From: Bordetella parapertussis
GTDB lineage: Bacteria; Pseudomonadota; Gammaproteobacteria; Burkholderiales; Burkholderiaceae_B
Assembly (NCBI GenBank): GCA_945862495.1
Contig: CAMAYM010000017.1
Location: 1-31,523 of the forward strand
Length of the DNA stretch: 31,523 nucleotides
Direction of reading: 5' to 3'
A program made the position numbers and the translations under genes. Positions 6,659 through 15,874 of the stretch are shown here, piece after piece. The notes under the pieces are model-generated. The model was not told the origin of the DNA. It searched no databases and saw nothing but the letters and a program-made list of their open reading frames with translations. Numbering within the stretch: the first letter of the stretch is position 1; each line of letters begins with the position of its first letter.

Positions 6659-8049
6659 TGCGCGGCCTTGGTGTGTGCGTCATCACCAGTCGCATCATCT
6701 TGAATCGCCACACGGCCTCTAAAGGTGTTGGTCATCGCATCGGTGATCACCACATCTATCATCTGTCCAATCAGACGGGGATGGCCGGGGAAGTTCACAA
6801 TACGATTGTTTTCAGTGCGACCGCTAAGCTCGTTGGGGTCGCGTGTGGAGGTGCCCTCAACGAGAATGCGCTGGGTGGAACCCACCATGCCGCGCGCGAT
6901 AGCGTGTGCCTGCTCGTTGATAAGCGCTTGCAGACGCTGTAGGCGTTGTAACTTGACCGTTTGTGGGGTGTCATCGCTCAGGTCGGCAGCAGGTGTACCT
7001 GGGCGACGTGAGTAGACAAAAGAAAATGAGGTGTCGAAGCCGACTTCTTCAATCAGCTTCATGGTCTTTTCAAAGTCCTCTTCGGTCTCACCGGGAAAGC
7101 CGACGATAAAGTCTGAGGAAAGGGTCAAGCCTGGACGTGCAGCACGCAATTTACGCACCACAGATTTGAATTCGATCGCGGTGTAGCCGCGCTTCATCCC
7201 AGCGAGGACACGGTCACTACCGGCTTGAACAGGCAGGTGAAGAAAGGACACGAGCTTGGGTAAGCGCGCATAGACCTCGGTCATGCGCGTGGTCATTTCT
7301 TTTGGGTGCGAGGTCGTGTAGCGAATACGCTCGATGCCTGGAATTTCGTGCACGTACTCAAGCAGCGTGGCAAAGTCGGCAATCTCAGCACCTTCCTCTG
7401 CGCTCATCGGGCCGCGATAGGCGTTGACGTTTTGTCCGAGTAACGTGACTTCTTTGACGCCTTGGTCTGCAAGGTCGGCGACCTCGGTTAAGACGTCTTC
7501 AAAAGGTCGCGAGATTTCTTCGCCGCGGGTATAGGGCACAACACAGAAGCTGCAATATTTGCTACAGCCTTCCATGATGGATACAAAAGCGGTGGCGCCT
7601 TCGACGCGCGAGGGCGGCATGGCATCAAACTTTTCAATTTCCGGAAAGCTGATGTCGACCTGCGAGCGCCCTTCGGAGCGGCGGCGCGCAATCAGCTCCG
7701 GGAGGCGGTGCAGTGTCTGGGGGCCAAAGACCACATCGACATAGGGTGCGCGATCCACGATCGCCGCGCCTTCCTGGCTGGCCACGCAACCACCCACACC
7801 AATCACGAGATCGGGGTTGAGTGCTTTGAGGTGTTTGATACGCCCTAAATCAGAAAAGACTTTTTCCTGGGCTTTTTCTCGTACAGAGCAGGTGTTAAAC
7901 AAAATAACGTCAGCGTCTTCGGGGGTCTGTGTCACCACCACGCCTCGCTCTTGTCCAAGGACGTCGAGCATTTTGTCAGAGTCGTACTCGTTCATCTGGC
8001 ACCCGAAGGTGCGGATGAATACTTTCTTTGGATTGTCTGTTTTTTGCAT
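6655..8049 (-). CDS. miaB: tRNA-2-methylthio-N6-dimethylallyladenosine synthase
   Basis: MiaB is a radical-SAM methylthiotransferase that adds a methylthio group to i6A37 of tRNAs reading UNN codons. The N-terminal domain carries the three cluster cysteines C17 (RTFGCQMNEYDS), C54 (FNTCSVREKA) and C88 (GVGGCVAS). The radical-SAM CxxxCxxC motif is CSKYCSFC with C162, C166 and C169. A TRAM domain follows at the C-terminus (about 390-450). The length of 464 aa is normal. It is the first gene of the coupled miaB-phoH-ybeY cluster. The 44-bp gap to secF upstream shows no obvious terminator. Confidence 0.97.
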   Translation of the reverse strand: MQKTDNPKKVFIRTFGCQMNEYDSDKMLDVLGQERGVVVTQTPEDADVILFNTCSVREKAQEKVFSDLGRIKHLKALNPDLVIGVGGCVASQEGAAIVDRAPYVDVVFGPQTLHRLPELIARRRSEGRSQVDISFPEIEKFDAMPPSRVEGATAFVSIMEGCSKYCSFCVVPYTRGEEISRPFEDVLTEVADLADQGVKEVTLLGQNVNAYRGPMSAEEGAEIADFATLLEYVHEIPGIERIRYTTSHPKEMTTRMTEVYARLPKLVSFLHLPVQAGSDRVLAGMKRGYTAIEFKSVVRKLRAARPGLTLSSDFIVGFPGETEEDFEKTMKLIEEVGFDTSFSFVYSRRPGTPAADLSDDTPQTVKLQRLQRLQALINEQAHAIARGMVGSTQRILVEGTSTRDPNELSGRTENNRIVNFPGHPRLIGQMIDVVITDAMTNTFRGRVAIQDDATGDDAHTKAAQ

Positions 8050-8093
8050 AAGGTTGCCGGAGCGGGTGTTAATCCCGTGGGCGTTAGGGTTGT

Positions 8094-9035
8094 TTATTCC
8101 TCGTAGACTTCTTCGAGTTCGTCTTTCTTTTTAATCGGCTTGATCATGTCTTCGCGTGTGATACCTAACCACATTGCAATGGAGGCACCGACGAACACGG
8201 AAGAATAAATACCGAACCAGATACCGATGGTCAGTGCCAGCGCAAAGTAGTGCAGCGTTGGACCACCAAAAATCAGCATGGTTAAGACCATGATTTGGGT
8301 AGAGCCGTGGGTAATCGCCGTACGAGAGATTGTTTGCGTAATCGCGCTGTCGATTACCTCAGTGACACTGGCATCGCGCTGTTTGCGGAAGTTTTCGCGG
8401 ATACGATCCATGATCACCACAGACTCGTTGACGGAGTATCCCAGCACAGCAAGCACGCCCGCTAACACCGCGAGAGAAAACTCCCAGCCGAAGAACGCAA
8501 AAAAGCCCAAAATGATGACAACGTCGTGTAGGTTGGCGAGCACGCCGGCCACAGCAAACTTCCATTCAAAACGAATGGCGAGGTACACCACGATGCCAAT
8601 CACCACAAACAGCAAGGCGAGTAAGCCATTTTCGACAAGCTCACGCCCCACTTGAGGTCCGACAAACTCAACTCGGCGAAGTTCGACAGCGGGATCTGCT
8701 GCCTTGAGGACCTTCATGACGGCTTCACTCTGAACCGCTGAGCTTTGTCCCGCGGCGAGTGGCAGTCGGATCATGACATCACGAGACGTGCCGAAGTTTT
8801 GAACTTGAAAGTCCGTATAGCCTAGGCCTGAAATGGAGCCTCTGACCTGGTCAAGCGGCGCAGCTTGTGTGTAACTGACCTCCATCACGGTACCGCCCGT
8901 GAATTCGATCGACAAATGAAAGCCGCGCGTGATGATGAAAAATACTGCGGCAATAAATACGAGCACACTGATAATATTTAGCACCAACGTGTGGCGCATA
9001 AACGGGATGGTGCGTTTGATTCGAAAGATTTCCAT
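8094..9035 (-). CDS. secF: Protein translocase subunit SecF
   Basis: SecF works with SecD and YajC in the inner membrane to drive late steps of Sec-dependent export using the proton gradient. The 313-aa protein has the first membrane helix at 16-36, a periplasmic loop starting with the conserved FTGGT (45-49), then five helices. The proton-path motif NESVVIMDRIREN contains Asp210 and Arg211, matching conserved charged residues of SecF. It starts 2 nt after secD. Confidence 0.97.
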   Translation of the reverse strand: MEIFRIKRTIPFMRHTLVLNIISVLVFIAAVFFIITRGFHLSIEFTGGTVMEVSYTQAAPLDQVRGSISGLGYTDFQVQNFGTSRDVMIRLPLAAGQSSAVQSEAVMKVLKAADPAVELRRVEFVGPQVGRELVENGLLALLFVVIGIVVYLAIRFEWKFAVAGVLANLHDVVIILGFFAFFGWEFSLAVLAGVLAVLGYSVNESVVIMDRIRENFRKQRDASVTEVIDSAITQTISRTAITHGSTQIMVLTMLIFGGPTLHYFALALTIGIWFGIYSSVFVGASIAMWLGITREDMIKPIKKKDELEEVYEE

Positions 9036-9037
9036 GG

Positions 9038-10906
9038 TCAGTCCTTGGGTTTCCAGACCGTTCCAATCGAGATCGACTGGAGTTTTTTCTTGTTTCCGTA
9101 CCAGAGATTGGCAAGCGCGCGTACGCCCACCACCGCTGAGAACATAGAGGTAAGAATGCCCAAACAGTGCACCACCGCAAAGCCTCGCACAGCACCAGAG
9201 CCAAACACCAATAGCGCAACACCGACAATCAGTGTCGTGAGGTTGGAGTCGAGAATCGTGCCCCAGGCGCGATCAAAGCCCAGGTTAATGGCGTTTTGAG
9301 GAGATTCTCCGTTACGGAGTTCTTCTCGTATTCGTTCATTAATCAGCACGTTGGCGTCAATAGCCATCCCAAGCGTCAGGGCAATCGCGGCAATGCCCGG
9401 TAGGGTGAGCGTAGCCTGCAACATTGAGAGAAGGGCGAGCAGCAACAAGACGTTGAGTGCCAGACCAATCGAAGAGAAGGCACCGAACAAGTGGTAATAA
9501 ATCACCATAAAAATGGCGATACCGATAAAGCCGTACAGCGTCGAGTTAAAGCCTTTTTCGATGTTTTCAGCACCCAGGCTCGGTCCGATCGTACGCTCTT
9601 CGATGATCTCCATTGGTGCGGCGAGTGAGCCCGCACGCAACAAGAGGGCGGTATCTGCAGCCTCTTCGGCGGTCATGCTGCCAGAGATTTGTACTTGACC
9701 ACCAGGAATTTCACCACGAATGACGGGAGCGGTGACGACTTCACCACGACCTTTTTCAAACAGCAAAATGGCCATGCGCTTGTTGACGTTGTCACGTGTG
9801 ACATCTCGGAAAATCCGCGCACCTTTGGTGTCTAAGGTCAGATGGACAGCAGGCTGCTGGTTTTGACTATCGCGACCTGCCTGGGCATCCTGCAGGTTTT
9901 CGCCGGTCAGAACAACCTGACGGCGGACTAAGAGTGGACGACCGTCTCGGTCTTGATAGCGCTCAAGACCAAAAGGCACTGTGCCTGCGGCCAATGCACT
10001 CGCTGCGGCGGGCGAGTCATCCACCATCCGGATTTCAAGTGTTGCAGTACGCCCGAGAATATCTTTAGCTTTGGCAACGTCCTGAACGCCGGGCAACTGC
10101 ACGACGATGCGGTCTGCGCCTTGTTGTTGAATGATAGGCTCAGCGACACCGAGTTCATTAATTCGGTTGTTGAGCGTTGTGATGTTTTGTTTGACTGCAT
10201 TGGTTTGAACGGTCGTGATCGCAGCTTGACTTAAACGACCAACAACTTGGAAGCGTCCTCCTTCCGTCCGTTCGATCATTTGCAAGTCAGGGTTACGCGT
10301 ACGTAGGGCTGTGATCGCACGGTCGCGGAGTGCGTCGGTGCTAAAGGACAGCACAACGGACATACCGTCGCGTTCAATACCCGTGGATTCAATGCGTTGG
10401 TCTCGCAAGGCGACACGTAGGTCGGTTATCAAGGCGTCGTAACGTGAGGTAAGAGCACCTTGCATATCGACTTGCAAGAGAAAGTGCACGCCTCCACGCA
10501 GGTCCAGACCCAGATACATAGGGTGCGCGCCAATCGCACTCAGCCAGCCGGGCGAGGCCGGTAATAGATTGAGTGCGACAGTGTAGGAGGGTTCGGCTGG
10601 ATTAGGATTGAGTGCTTTCTCAATCAGGTCACGCGCCTTGAGTTGCACGTCCGTGCTGGGAAAGCGCACGCGCACGGTGCCGACTGTGCCATTGAGCTCG
10701 AAAGCCGCACCAGTGTTTGGGATATCCGCTTGCTTGAGGATGGTTTGCACACGATCCAGGGTAGCGGTGTCAATTTTGAGCGTTGCCTTGGCACTCGAGA
10801 CCTGCACAGCAGGGGACTCGCCAAAAAAGTTAGGCAGGGTATAGAGCAGGCCGATCACAACCGCGATCAGCACCGTCAGGTATTTCCAAAGGGGGTAGCG
10901 GTTCAT
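9038..10906 (-). CDS. secD: Protein translocase subunit SecD
   Basis: The 622-aa protein has an N-terminal helix (8-26), the GLDLRGG motif (133-139), a large periplasmic domain with NNRINELGVAEP (Arg248), and five helices after about residue 453. The GMAIDANVLINERIREE motif puts the key Asp at 517, close to the E. coli position 519. It is the large subunit of the SecDF complex. It follows yajC after a 66-bp gap containing a terminator-like hairpin. Confidence 0.97.
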   Translation of the reverse strand: MNRYPLWKYLTVLIAVVIGLLYTLPNFFGESPAVQVSSAKATLKIDTATLDRVQTILKQADIPNTGAAFELNGTVGTVRVRFPSTDVQLKARDLIEKALNPNPAEPSYTVALNLLPASPGWLSAIGAHPMYLGLDLRGGVHFLLQVDMQGALTSRYDALITDLRVALRDQRIESTGIERDGMSVVLSFSTDALRDRAITALRTRNPDLQMIERTEGGRFQVVGRLSQAAITTVQTNAVKQNITTLNNRINELGVAEPIIQQQGADRIVVQLPGVQDVAKAKDILGRTATLEIRMVDDSPAAASALAAGTVPFGLERYQDRDGRPLLVRRQVVLTGENLQDAQAGRDSQNQQPAVHLTLDTKGARIFRDVTRDNVNKRMAILLFEKGRGEVVTAPVIRGEIPGGQVQISGSMTAEEAADTALLLRAGSLAAPMEIIEERTIGPSLGAENIEKGFNSTLYGFIGIAIFMVIYYHLFGAFSSIGLALNVLLLLALLSMLQATLTLPGIAAIALTLGMAIDANVLINERIREELRNGESPQNAINLGFDRAWGTILDSNLTTLIVGVALLVFGSGAVRGFAVVHCLGILTSMFSAVVGVRALANLWYGNKKKLQSISIGTVWKPKD

Positions 10907-10932
10907 TGCCGACGGGGATCAAAAAGAGATTG

Positions 10933-10958
10933 CGCCCCGCGCAACGCGCGACGGGGCG
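10933..10958 (-). terminator. GC-rich hairpin between yajC and secD (possible attenuator)
   Basis: On the minus-strand transcript CGCCCCG (plus 10952-10958) pairs with CGGGGCG (plus 10933-10939) around a 12-nt GC-rich loop. After a short CAATCTC stretch comes a run of five U. The stem is strong, but the U-run starts several bases late, so partial termination or an mRNA-processing structure is more likely than a full stop. Confidence 0.4.
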
Positions 10959-10972
10959 ATATTGAAGCTGAA

Positions 10973-11314
10973 TTACAGCGCTTTGATCGTGCCTTTTGGC
11001 AGCACAGCGGACACCGATGCTTTTTGCATGACGATTTCTACTGGCTTTTCAGCTAATTCGGCCACTTCGATTGTGACGTAGTTGTCGGCAACCTTGGTGA
11101 CTTTACCCAGCAAACCGCCGGCGCTGATGACTTCGTCACCCTTAGCCAAAGCGGCTAACAGTGCTTTGTGCTCTTTTTGACGCTTCATCTGTGGACGAAT
11201 CATCAGGAAATAAAGTACGACAAACATCAGGAGAATGGGAGCCATTCCCATGAGTGAGCTTGCTGTATCAGCAGCCTGTGCCAGCACGAGGCCGGATATT
11301 GCTTGAGCAGACAT
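10973..11314 (-). CDS. yajC: Preprotein translocase accessory subunit YajC
   Basis: The 113-aa protein has one membrane helix at about residues 24-39, followed by the family signature YFLMIRPQMKRQKEHK (35-50) and a small cytosolic domain with KGDEVISAGGLLGKV. It associates with SecDF in the inner membrane. A good Shine-Dalgarno (AGGAG) lies about 7 nt before the ATG. The gap to tgt is 32 bp. Confidence 0.96.
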   Translation of the reverse strand: MSAQAISGLVLAQAADTASSLMGMAPILLMFVVLYFLMIRPQMKRQKEHKALLAALAKGDEVISAGGLLGKVTKVADNYVTIEVAELAEKPVEIVMQKASVSAVLPKGTIKAL

Positions 11315-11346
11315 TAAGGTCTCCTATAGAAAAAGTAAAGTGTTGG

Positions 11347-12522
11347 CTATTGTACCGACTTGGAGGCGCGATCTTTCGCAAATTGCACGCGCCAAGCATT
11401 AAATGTGCCGTTTCCGATGGCTTCACGCATTTCGGCCATGATGGTCAGGTAAAAATGCAGATTATGAAGCGTGTTGAGGCGTGCGCCAGTGATTTCGTTT
11501 GCACGCTGCAAATGATGCAGATAGGACAGGGAGAAATTTTGACAAGTGTGGCAGCCGCAACTGGGGTCGAGAGGGTTGGTGTCATCCCTGTATTTGGCAT
11601 TTCGGATCTTAACGTCGCCGAAACGGGTAAATAGCCAGCCATTGCGGGCATTACGAGTGGGCATGACGCAGTCAAACATATCAATGCCTTGTGCGACACC
11701 CTCGACCAGGTCTTCTGGTGTACCAACGCCCATCAAATAGCGGGGCGATTGCTCGGGCAGGCGAGGGGCGACGTGATTGAGAATCCGTAGCATGTCCTCT
11801 TTTGGTTCGCCGACCGAGAGGCCGCCGATCGCATAGCCATGAAATCCGATCTCTTTCAGGCCTTCCAAGGATTCGTCGCGGAGGTTTTCAAACATTCCGC
11901 CCTGGACGATCCCAAACAGCGCGTTCGGATTGGCTAAGCCATCAAAAGACTCGCGGGAGCGTCGCGCCCAGCGCAAGGACATTCGCATCGAGCGCGCGGC
12001 CTCTTCGGTCGTGGCGGGTCGATCGTTGATCATATAGGGCGTGCACTCGTCAAACACCATGACGATATCGGAGTTCAGGTCTGTCTGAATCCGCATGGAC
12101 TCTTCGGGCGTGAGAAACAGCTTGGCGCCATCAATCGGGGAGGCAAACTTCACACCTTCCTCGGAAATTTTTCGCATCCCTTGCAAGCTAAACACTTGAA
12201 AACCACCTGAGTCGGTGAGCAGGGGCTTGGACCATTGCATAAAACCATGCAGTCCACCGTGCTTGGCGATTACTTCGGTCCCTGGGCGCAGCCAAAGGTG
12301 AAAGGTATTGCCGAGGACGATTTGTGCGCCGACTTCGAGCAGCTCATGGGGCAGCATGGCTTTAACGGTGCCATACGTTCCCACAGGCATAAAAATAGGC
12401 GTCTCCACCACGCCGTGGTTTAAGGTCATTCGACCTCGGCGGGCTTGTCCGTCCGTGGCGAGCAACTCAAACTGAAGGCCGATTGGCGAGGGTGGGTTGG
12501 CAGATGCGTCTGAATGCGTCAA
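11347..12522 (-). CDS. tgt: Queuine tRNA-ribosyltransferase (tRNA-guanine transglycosylase)
   Basis: Tgt swaps guanine 34 of GUN-anticodon tRNAs for the queuine precursor preQ1. The 391-aa protein shows LTDSGGFQVFS with active-site Asp104, the GIDMFDCVMPTRNARNG segment carrying the nucleophilic Asp, and the zinc site CGCHTC followed by His in LHNLHFY. The likely start is a TTG at 12520-12522 whose TTGA overlaps the queA stop, so translation is coupled. No ATG lies near the expected N-terminus. Confidence 0.97.
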   Translation of the reverse strand: MTHSDASANPPSPIGLQFELLATDGQARRGRMTLNHGVVETPIFMPVGTYGTVKAMLPHELLEVGAQIVLGNTFHLWLRPGTEVIAKHGGLHGFMQWSKPLLTDSGGFQVFSLQGMRKISEEGVKFASPIDGAKLFLTPEESMRIQTDLNSDIVMVFDECTPYMINDRPATTEEAARSMRMSLRWARRSRESFDGLANPNALFGIVQGGMFENLRDESLEGLKEIGFHGYAIGGLSVGEPKEDMLRILNHVAPRLPEQSPRYLMGVGTPEDLVEGVAQGIDMFDCVMPTRNARNGWLFTRFGDVKIRNAKYRDDTNPLDPSCGCHTCQNFSLSYLHHLQRANEITGARLNTLHNLHFYLTIMAEMREAIGNGTFNAWRVQFAKDRASKSVQ

Positions 12523-13562
12523 TTTCTTGTGGTCCGTTCTAAAAACATGGCGTCACCATAGCTGAAAAAGCGATAGCGCTCTTGGATGGCATGCTGGTAG
12601 GCTTGCTTCATCGTGTCTAGACCAATAAAGGCGGACACCAGCATCAGTAATGTCGATTGGGGCAAGTGAAAGTTGGTAATCATGGCATCGACGATCTTGT
12701 AGTCGAAGCCAGGCGTTATAAATAGCCGAGTATCGCCAGACTGAGGGCTGCTCAGACTGGGATCGAGTTTGGCTGCGGACTCTAGCGCGCGCACGCTCGT
12801 CGTGCCCACGGCGATGACACGTCCGCCTGCCGCGCGCGCACGCGCGATGGCTTGAACGGTTGAGTCTGGCACGGTGTACCACTCGGCATGCATGACGTGT
12901 TTGGCCAGATCGCCATCTCGCACGGGTTGAAAGGTGCCCGCGCCGACATGAAGCGTGACAAAGCTCCGTTCAATCCCAAGCTGTTCGAGCTGTGTAAGCA
13001 TCGCCTCGTCAAAATGCAGGCCCGCAGTGGGCGCAGCAACGGCGCCCGGCTCACGTGCGTAGACGGTCTGATAGCGTTGCATATCCTGTTCGTCTGGCTG
13101 ATGGGTAATGTAGGGCGGCAGCGGTAATGCGCCATGCTCCTCGAGTACCTCTAAGACTGGGGCGTTAAATTTCAAGACAAACAGGTCGTCTGAACGACCC
13201 AGCACCGTGACGTCCACGACATCTGCCAGGCGCAGCGAGGTTCCGGCCCCAGGTGATTTGCTGGAGCGCACATGGGCGAGTGCCTCATCGCTTGCGGTAA
13301 TACGTTCAATCAGTACCTCCACCTTGCCGCCGGTAGCTTTTTGTCCCAGAAGACGCGCTTGCATGACACGGGTGTCGTTAAATACCAGCAAATCGTTGGG
13401 CTTGAGGAGTTTGGCAAGCGCGGAAAATTGGGTGTCGTGCAGGCCACCAGCGTTATCTACATGGAGCATACGGCTCGATGTGCGGGTGGCCGCAGGTGTT
13501 TGAGCGATTAACTCAGACGGCAGCACATAATCGAAATCCAAGAGGGAAAGTGGGGCAGGCAC
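12519..13562 (-). CDS. queA: S-adenosylmethionine:tRNA ribosyltransferase-isomerase
   Basis: QueA converts preQ1 in tRNA to epoxyqueuosine, the step after Tgt. Family landmarks are LLDFDYVLPSELIAQTPA at the N-terminus, FNDTRVMQARL, the PTAGLHFDEAML motif, and the C-terminal TNFHLPQSTLLMLVSAF. I prefer the GTG at 13562 (347 aa), which places the family N-terminal motif at once. An ATG at 13607 would add 15 residues, and still longer in-frame forms run into the divergent dacB gene and look implausible. No start has a convincing Shine-Dalgarno. Confidence 0.95.
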   Translation of the reverse strand: MPAPLSLLDFDYVLPSELIAQTPAATRTSSRMLHVDNAGGLHDTQFSALAKLLKPNDLLVFNDTRVMQARLLGQKATGGKVEVLIERITASDEALAHVRSSKSPGAGTSLRLADVVDVTVLGRSDDLFVLKFNAPVLEVLEEHGALPLPPYITHQPDEQDMQRYQTVYAREPGAVAAPTAGLHFDEAMLTQLEQLGIERSFVTLHVGAGTFQPVRDGDLAKHVMHAEWYTVPDSTVQAIARARAAGGRVIAVGTTSVRALESAAKLDPSLSSPQSGDTRLFITPGFDYKIVDAMITNFHLPQSTLLMLVSAFIGLDTMKQAYQHAIQERYRFFSYGDAMFLERTTRN

Positions 13563-13669
13563 GGGATAACCAGACAAAAAAAGGGATAAACAAGCAAGAC
13601 CGCGCATTTTAAGCCTGTCTGTGTGATTTTTTGTATGCTGTCGACTTAACCCCCTAAATAGGTGATGGC

Positions 13670-15145
13670 ATGAGCGGTGGTCTGAAGCGTGTGTGGCAAG
13701 TCTTTGGGAAGTGTGGTGTTTTCGCGATGTGTCTTGCAACGGGGCTTGGGGTTGGCATGGCCACCTCGCAAGTGCATGCGCAAGCCAAGACTCAATCTAT
13801 GCCGCCGGAGCTTGCGCGCGCATGGGCGCAGACAAAATTACCAGAGTCGTCGCTCTCGTTGGTCGTCCAAGAAATTGGCGGGCCGCGCCTGATGGCGGTT
13901 TCACCTGAAACGCCGCGCAACCCAGCTTCAGTGATGAAGCTGGTGACAACGTATGCTGCTTTATCCCGTTTGGGACCGAATTATGTGTGGCACACCAACT
14001 TTATGTTGGATGCTCAATCTCGGGTCAATGACAAAGGCGTGTTAAACGGACCTTTGTATTTGCGTGCGGGTGGCGATCCTGTCTTGATGTTGCCAGATGT
14101 CTGGCGCTTGATGCGCGATTTGCGCCTGCGTGGGATTAAGGAAATTTCCGACATTGTGATTGATCGCTCCATTTTTGGTGATGTCACGATCGACCCTTCG
14201 ACGTTTGATGGCTCGGCGGATCGACCTTATAACGCCAGCCCAGATGCTTTTATGGTGGGCTTTGGTGCGATGCGCCTGGTTTTTTCTCCAGATCCAGCAA
14301 CCAAGACTTGGAAATATTTTGTCGATCCTCCGCTGCCGGGTGTCGAGCTTGAGGCAAATGTTGCTTGGGTGGAGGGCCAGTGTCCCGGATCACCTAACGT
14401 GACGACGGATACCACTGTATCGGGTGACAAGGTCCGTATTCGTGTCACAGGGCGCGGCGCGGGCTCTTGCGGTGAGTTTGATGTGTTCCGTTTGGCGTTA
14501 TCGCAACAAGAGTTTGGCGCACGCATTCTGCAAGAAATGTGGCGCGAAGTAGGGGGCACAATGACCGGAAAAGTCCGGACAGGTTCGATTCCCTCGAGTG
14601 CGGTGGCGGTTGCATCGCACCAGTCGCCGCCCTTGTCTGAAGTGATACGACTGATTAATAAGCGTAGCAACAATGTCATGACACGTGTACTGTTGCTCAC
14701 ACTGGGCGCAGAAGCGGGTCGCAAGCCTGCGACGGTGACGGGCAGTGTGCAAGTAGCGCAAGAGGTGCTGGCTCGCCAAGGTCTGCCGATGACGGGCATG
14801 GTGTTGGATAATGGTTCCGGATTGTCCCGTAACGGTGTGGTCTCGGCCGATAGTCTGACGCAAATGCTGACTCGTGCGTGGACTTCTCCAGTAATGCCTG
14901 AGTTTGTTTCCTCTCTGGCGATTCTGGGTGTCGATGGCACGACGCGTTATCGTTTGCGTGATCCAGCGACAAAGTCTTTGGCGCATTTGAAAACAGGTGC
15001 ACTGCGAGACGTTCGTTCCGTGGCGGGGTATGTGTGGTCGACAAGTGGTAAGCGTTTCGTGGTTGTCAGTATGGTCAACCATGAGCGTGCACACGAAGCA
15101 CGTTCTTTTGAAAACGCATTGATTGCTTGGCTCACCACCAAGTAA
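13670..15145 (+). CDS. dacB: D-alanyl-D-alanine carboxypeptidase/endopeptidase (PBP4, peptidase S13)
   Basis: This is a periplasmic low-molecular-weight penicillin-binding protein that trims or cleaves peptidoglycan cross-links. The 491-aa precursor has a signal peptide (about 1-37, hydrophobic core 15-32, ending near VHAQA). The three active-site motifs are present: SVMK (Ser87, Lys90), SNN (333-335) and KTG (441-443). The long insertion between the first two motifs is typical of S13 enzymes. An AGGTG lies 7 nt upstream of the ATG. It diverges from queA across a gap of 60-110 bp. Confidence 0.95.
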   Translation: MSGGLKRVWQVFGKCGVFAMCLATGLGVGMATSQVHAQAKTQSMPPELARAWAQTKLPESSLSLVVQEIGGPRLMAVSPETPRNPASVMKLVTTYAALSRLGPNYVWHTNFMLDAQSRVNDKGVLNGPLYLRAGGDPVLMLPDVWRLMRDLRLRGIKEISDIVIDRSIFGDVTIDPSTFDGSADRPYNASPDAFMVGFGAMRLVFSPDPATKTWKYFVDPPLPGVELEANVAWVEGQCPGSPNVTTDTTVSGDKVRIRVTGRGAGSCGEFDVFRLALSQQEFGARILQEMWREVGGTMTGKVRTGSIPSSAVAVASHQSPPLSEVIRLINKRSNNVMTRVLLLTLGAEAGRKPATVTGSVQVAQEVLARQGLPMTGMVLDNGSGLSRNGVVSADSLTQMLTRAWTSPVMPEFVSSLAILGVDGTTRYRLRDPATKSLAHLKTGALRDVRSVAGYVWSTSGKRFVVVSMVNHERAHEARSFENALIAWLTTK

Positions 15146-15160
15146 TCGGGAGAGGTCACC

Positions 15161-15874
15161 ATGACATTGAAACATCTATGGCTGGCTGCAGCCATGTTGG
15201 GTCTGACGCATGTCGCCAACGCTGAGGTTTGCCAGGCAAAATTTTTTCACGATGGTGGAGAGATTGAAATCGTCGGCGCAGGCTTGATACAGGTTTCTGC
15301 CAAGCTCAATTTCAGTCAGGTCAAAAAAACGTCGACGCAACAGTGTCAGGCCTTGGTCAAGGGCTATGCCAATTATGCGTTGCTCGGTATGTTGTCGGGT
15401 GAGACGGACGTTAATCACGTAATGCGGGTCGATGGCGTAAAAACAAGCTTGTCGAACCCCGGTGTTGCTAAAAAACCCGGTGATCCAGACGTGGATGTGC
15501 AAATGCTGAGTTTGTTTGGTTATGGTGAGCCCATTCGCGCAGCAGGTCAGCGATTCCCTGCGCAGTCCTTTCGTTTGGCGATTGGCGATCCACGCAAAGG
15601 ACCGACTACACCTGTGACTGTTCGTATGGGTGAGAAAACAGTGGGTGCGCAACAGCGCATTGAGACGGCAGCCGGACAGCAATCCTGTTGGCCCGTGCGC
15701 TATTCGCGTGGCACAGACCCAACTGTTGTCAATGTCAGAGGCGCAATCATCCCGCTACCCAATATTCAGTCACAAGTGACAGACTGGTTTTGTCCAAGCC
15801 TCAATCTTGTGATGAAGCAGGAGATCCTGCAGTCTGGGCAGCGTTCGATCATTGAAGTGAAATCGCTTCGCTAA
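15161..15874 (+). CDS. Exported hypothetical protein with four cysteines
   Basis: I do not recognise this 237-aa protein with certainty. It has a clear signal peptide (hydrophobic 6-16, likely cleavage after VANA at 21) and no other membrane segment. The mature part contains cysteines 24, 62, 176 and 211, an even number that could form two disulfides in the periplasm. The C-terminal part (DWFCPSLNLVMKQEI, then SGQRSIIEVKSLR) resembles the closing strands of DUF3108-like beta-rich envelope proteins, but this is only a likeness. A strong Shine-Dalgarno (GGGAGAGG) precedes the ATG 15 nt after dacB. Its TAA overlaps the next ATG by 1 nt, coupling it to the permease. Confidence 0.75.
   Translation: MTLKHLWLAAAMLGLTHVANAEVCQAKFFHDGGEIEIVGAGLIQVSAKLNFSQVKKTSTQQCQALVKGYANYALLGMLSGETDVNHVMRVDGVKTSLSNPGVAKKPGDPDVDVQMLSLFGYGEPIRAAGQRFPAQSFRLAIGDPRKGPTTPVTVRMGEKTVGAQQRIETAAGQQSCWPVRYSRGTDPTVVNVRGAIIPLPNIQSQVTDWFCPSLNLVMKQEILQSGQRSIIEVKSLR

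Noticed and set aside
13563..13739. Long N-terminal extension of queA
   Set aside because: The extra residues do not resemble QueA, and the frame runs through the divergent dacB start and signal peptide.
14227..14940. 237-codon minus-strand frame inside dacB
   Set aside because: Antisense shadow of a gene with all three PBP4 active-site motifs; no recognisable domain.
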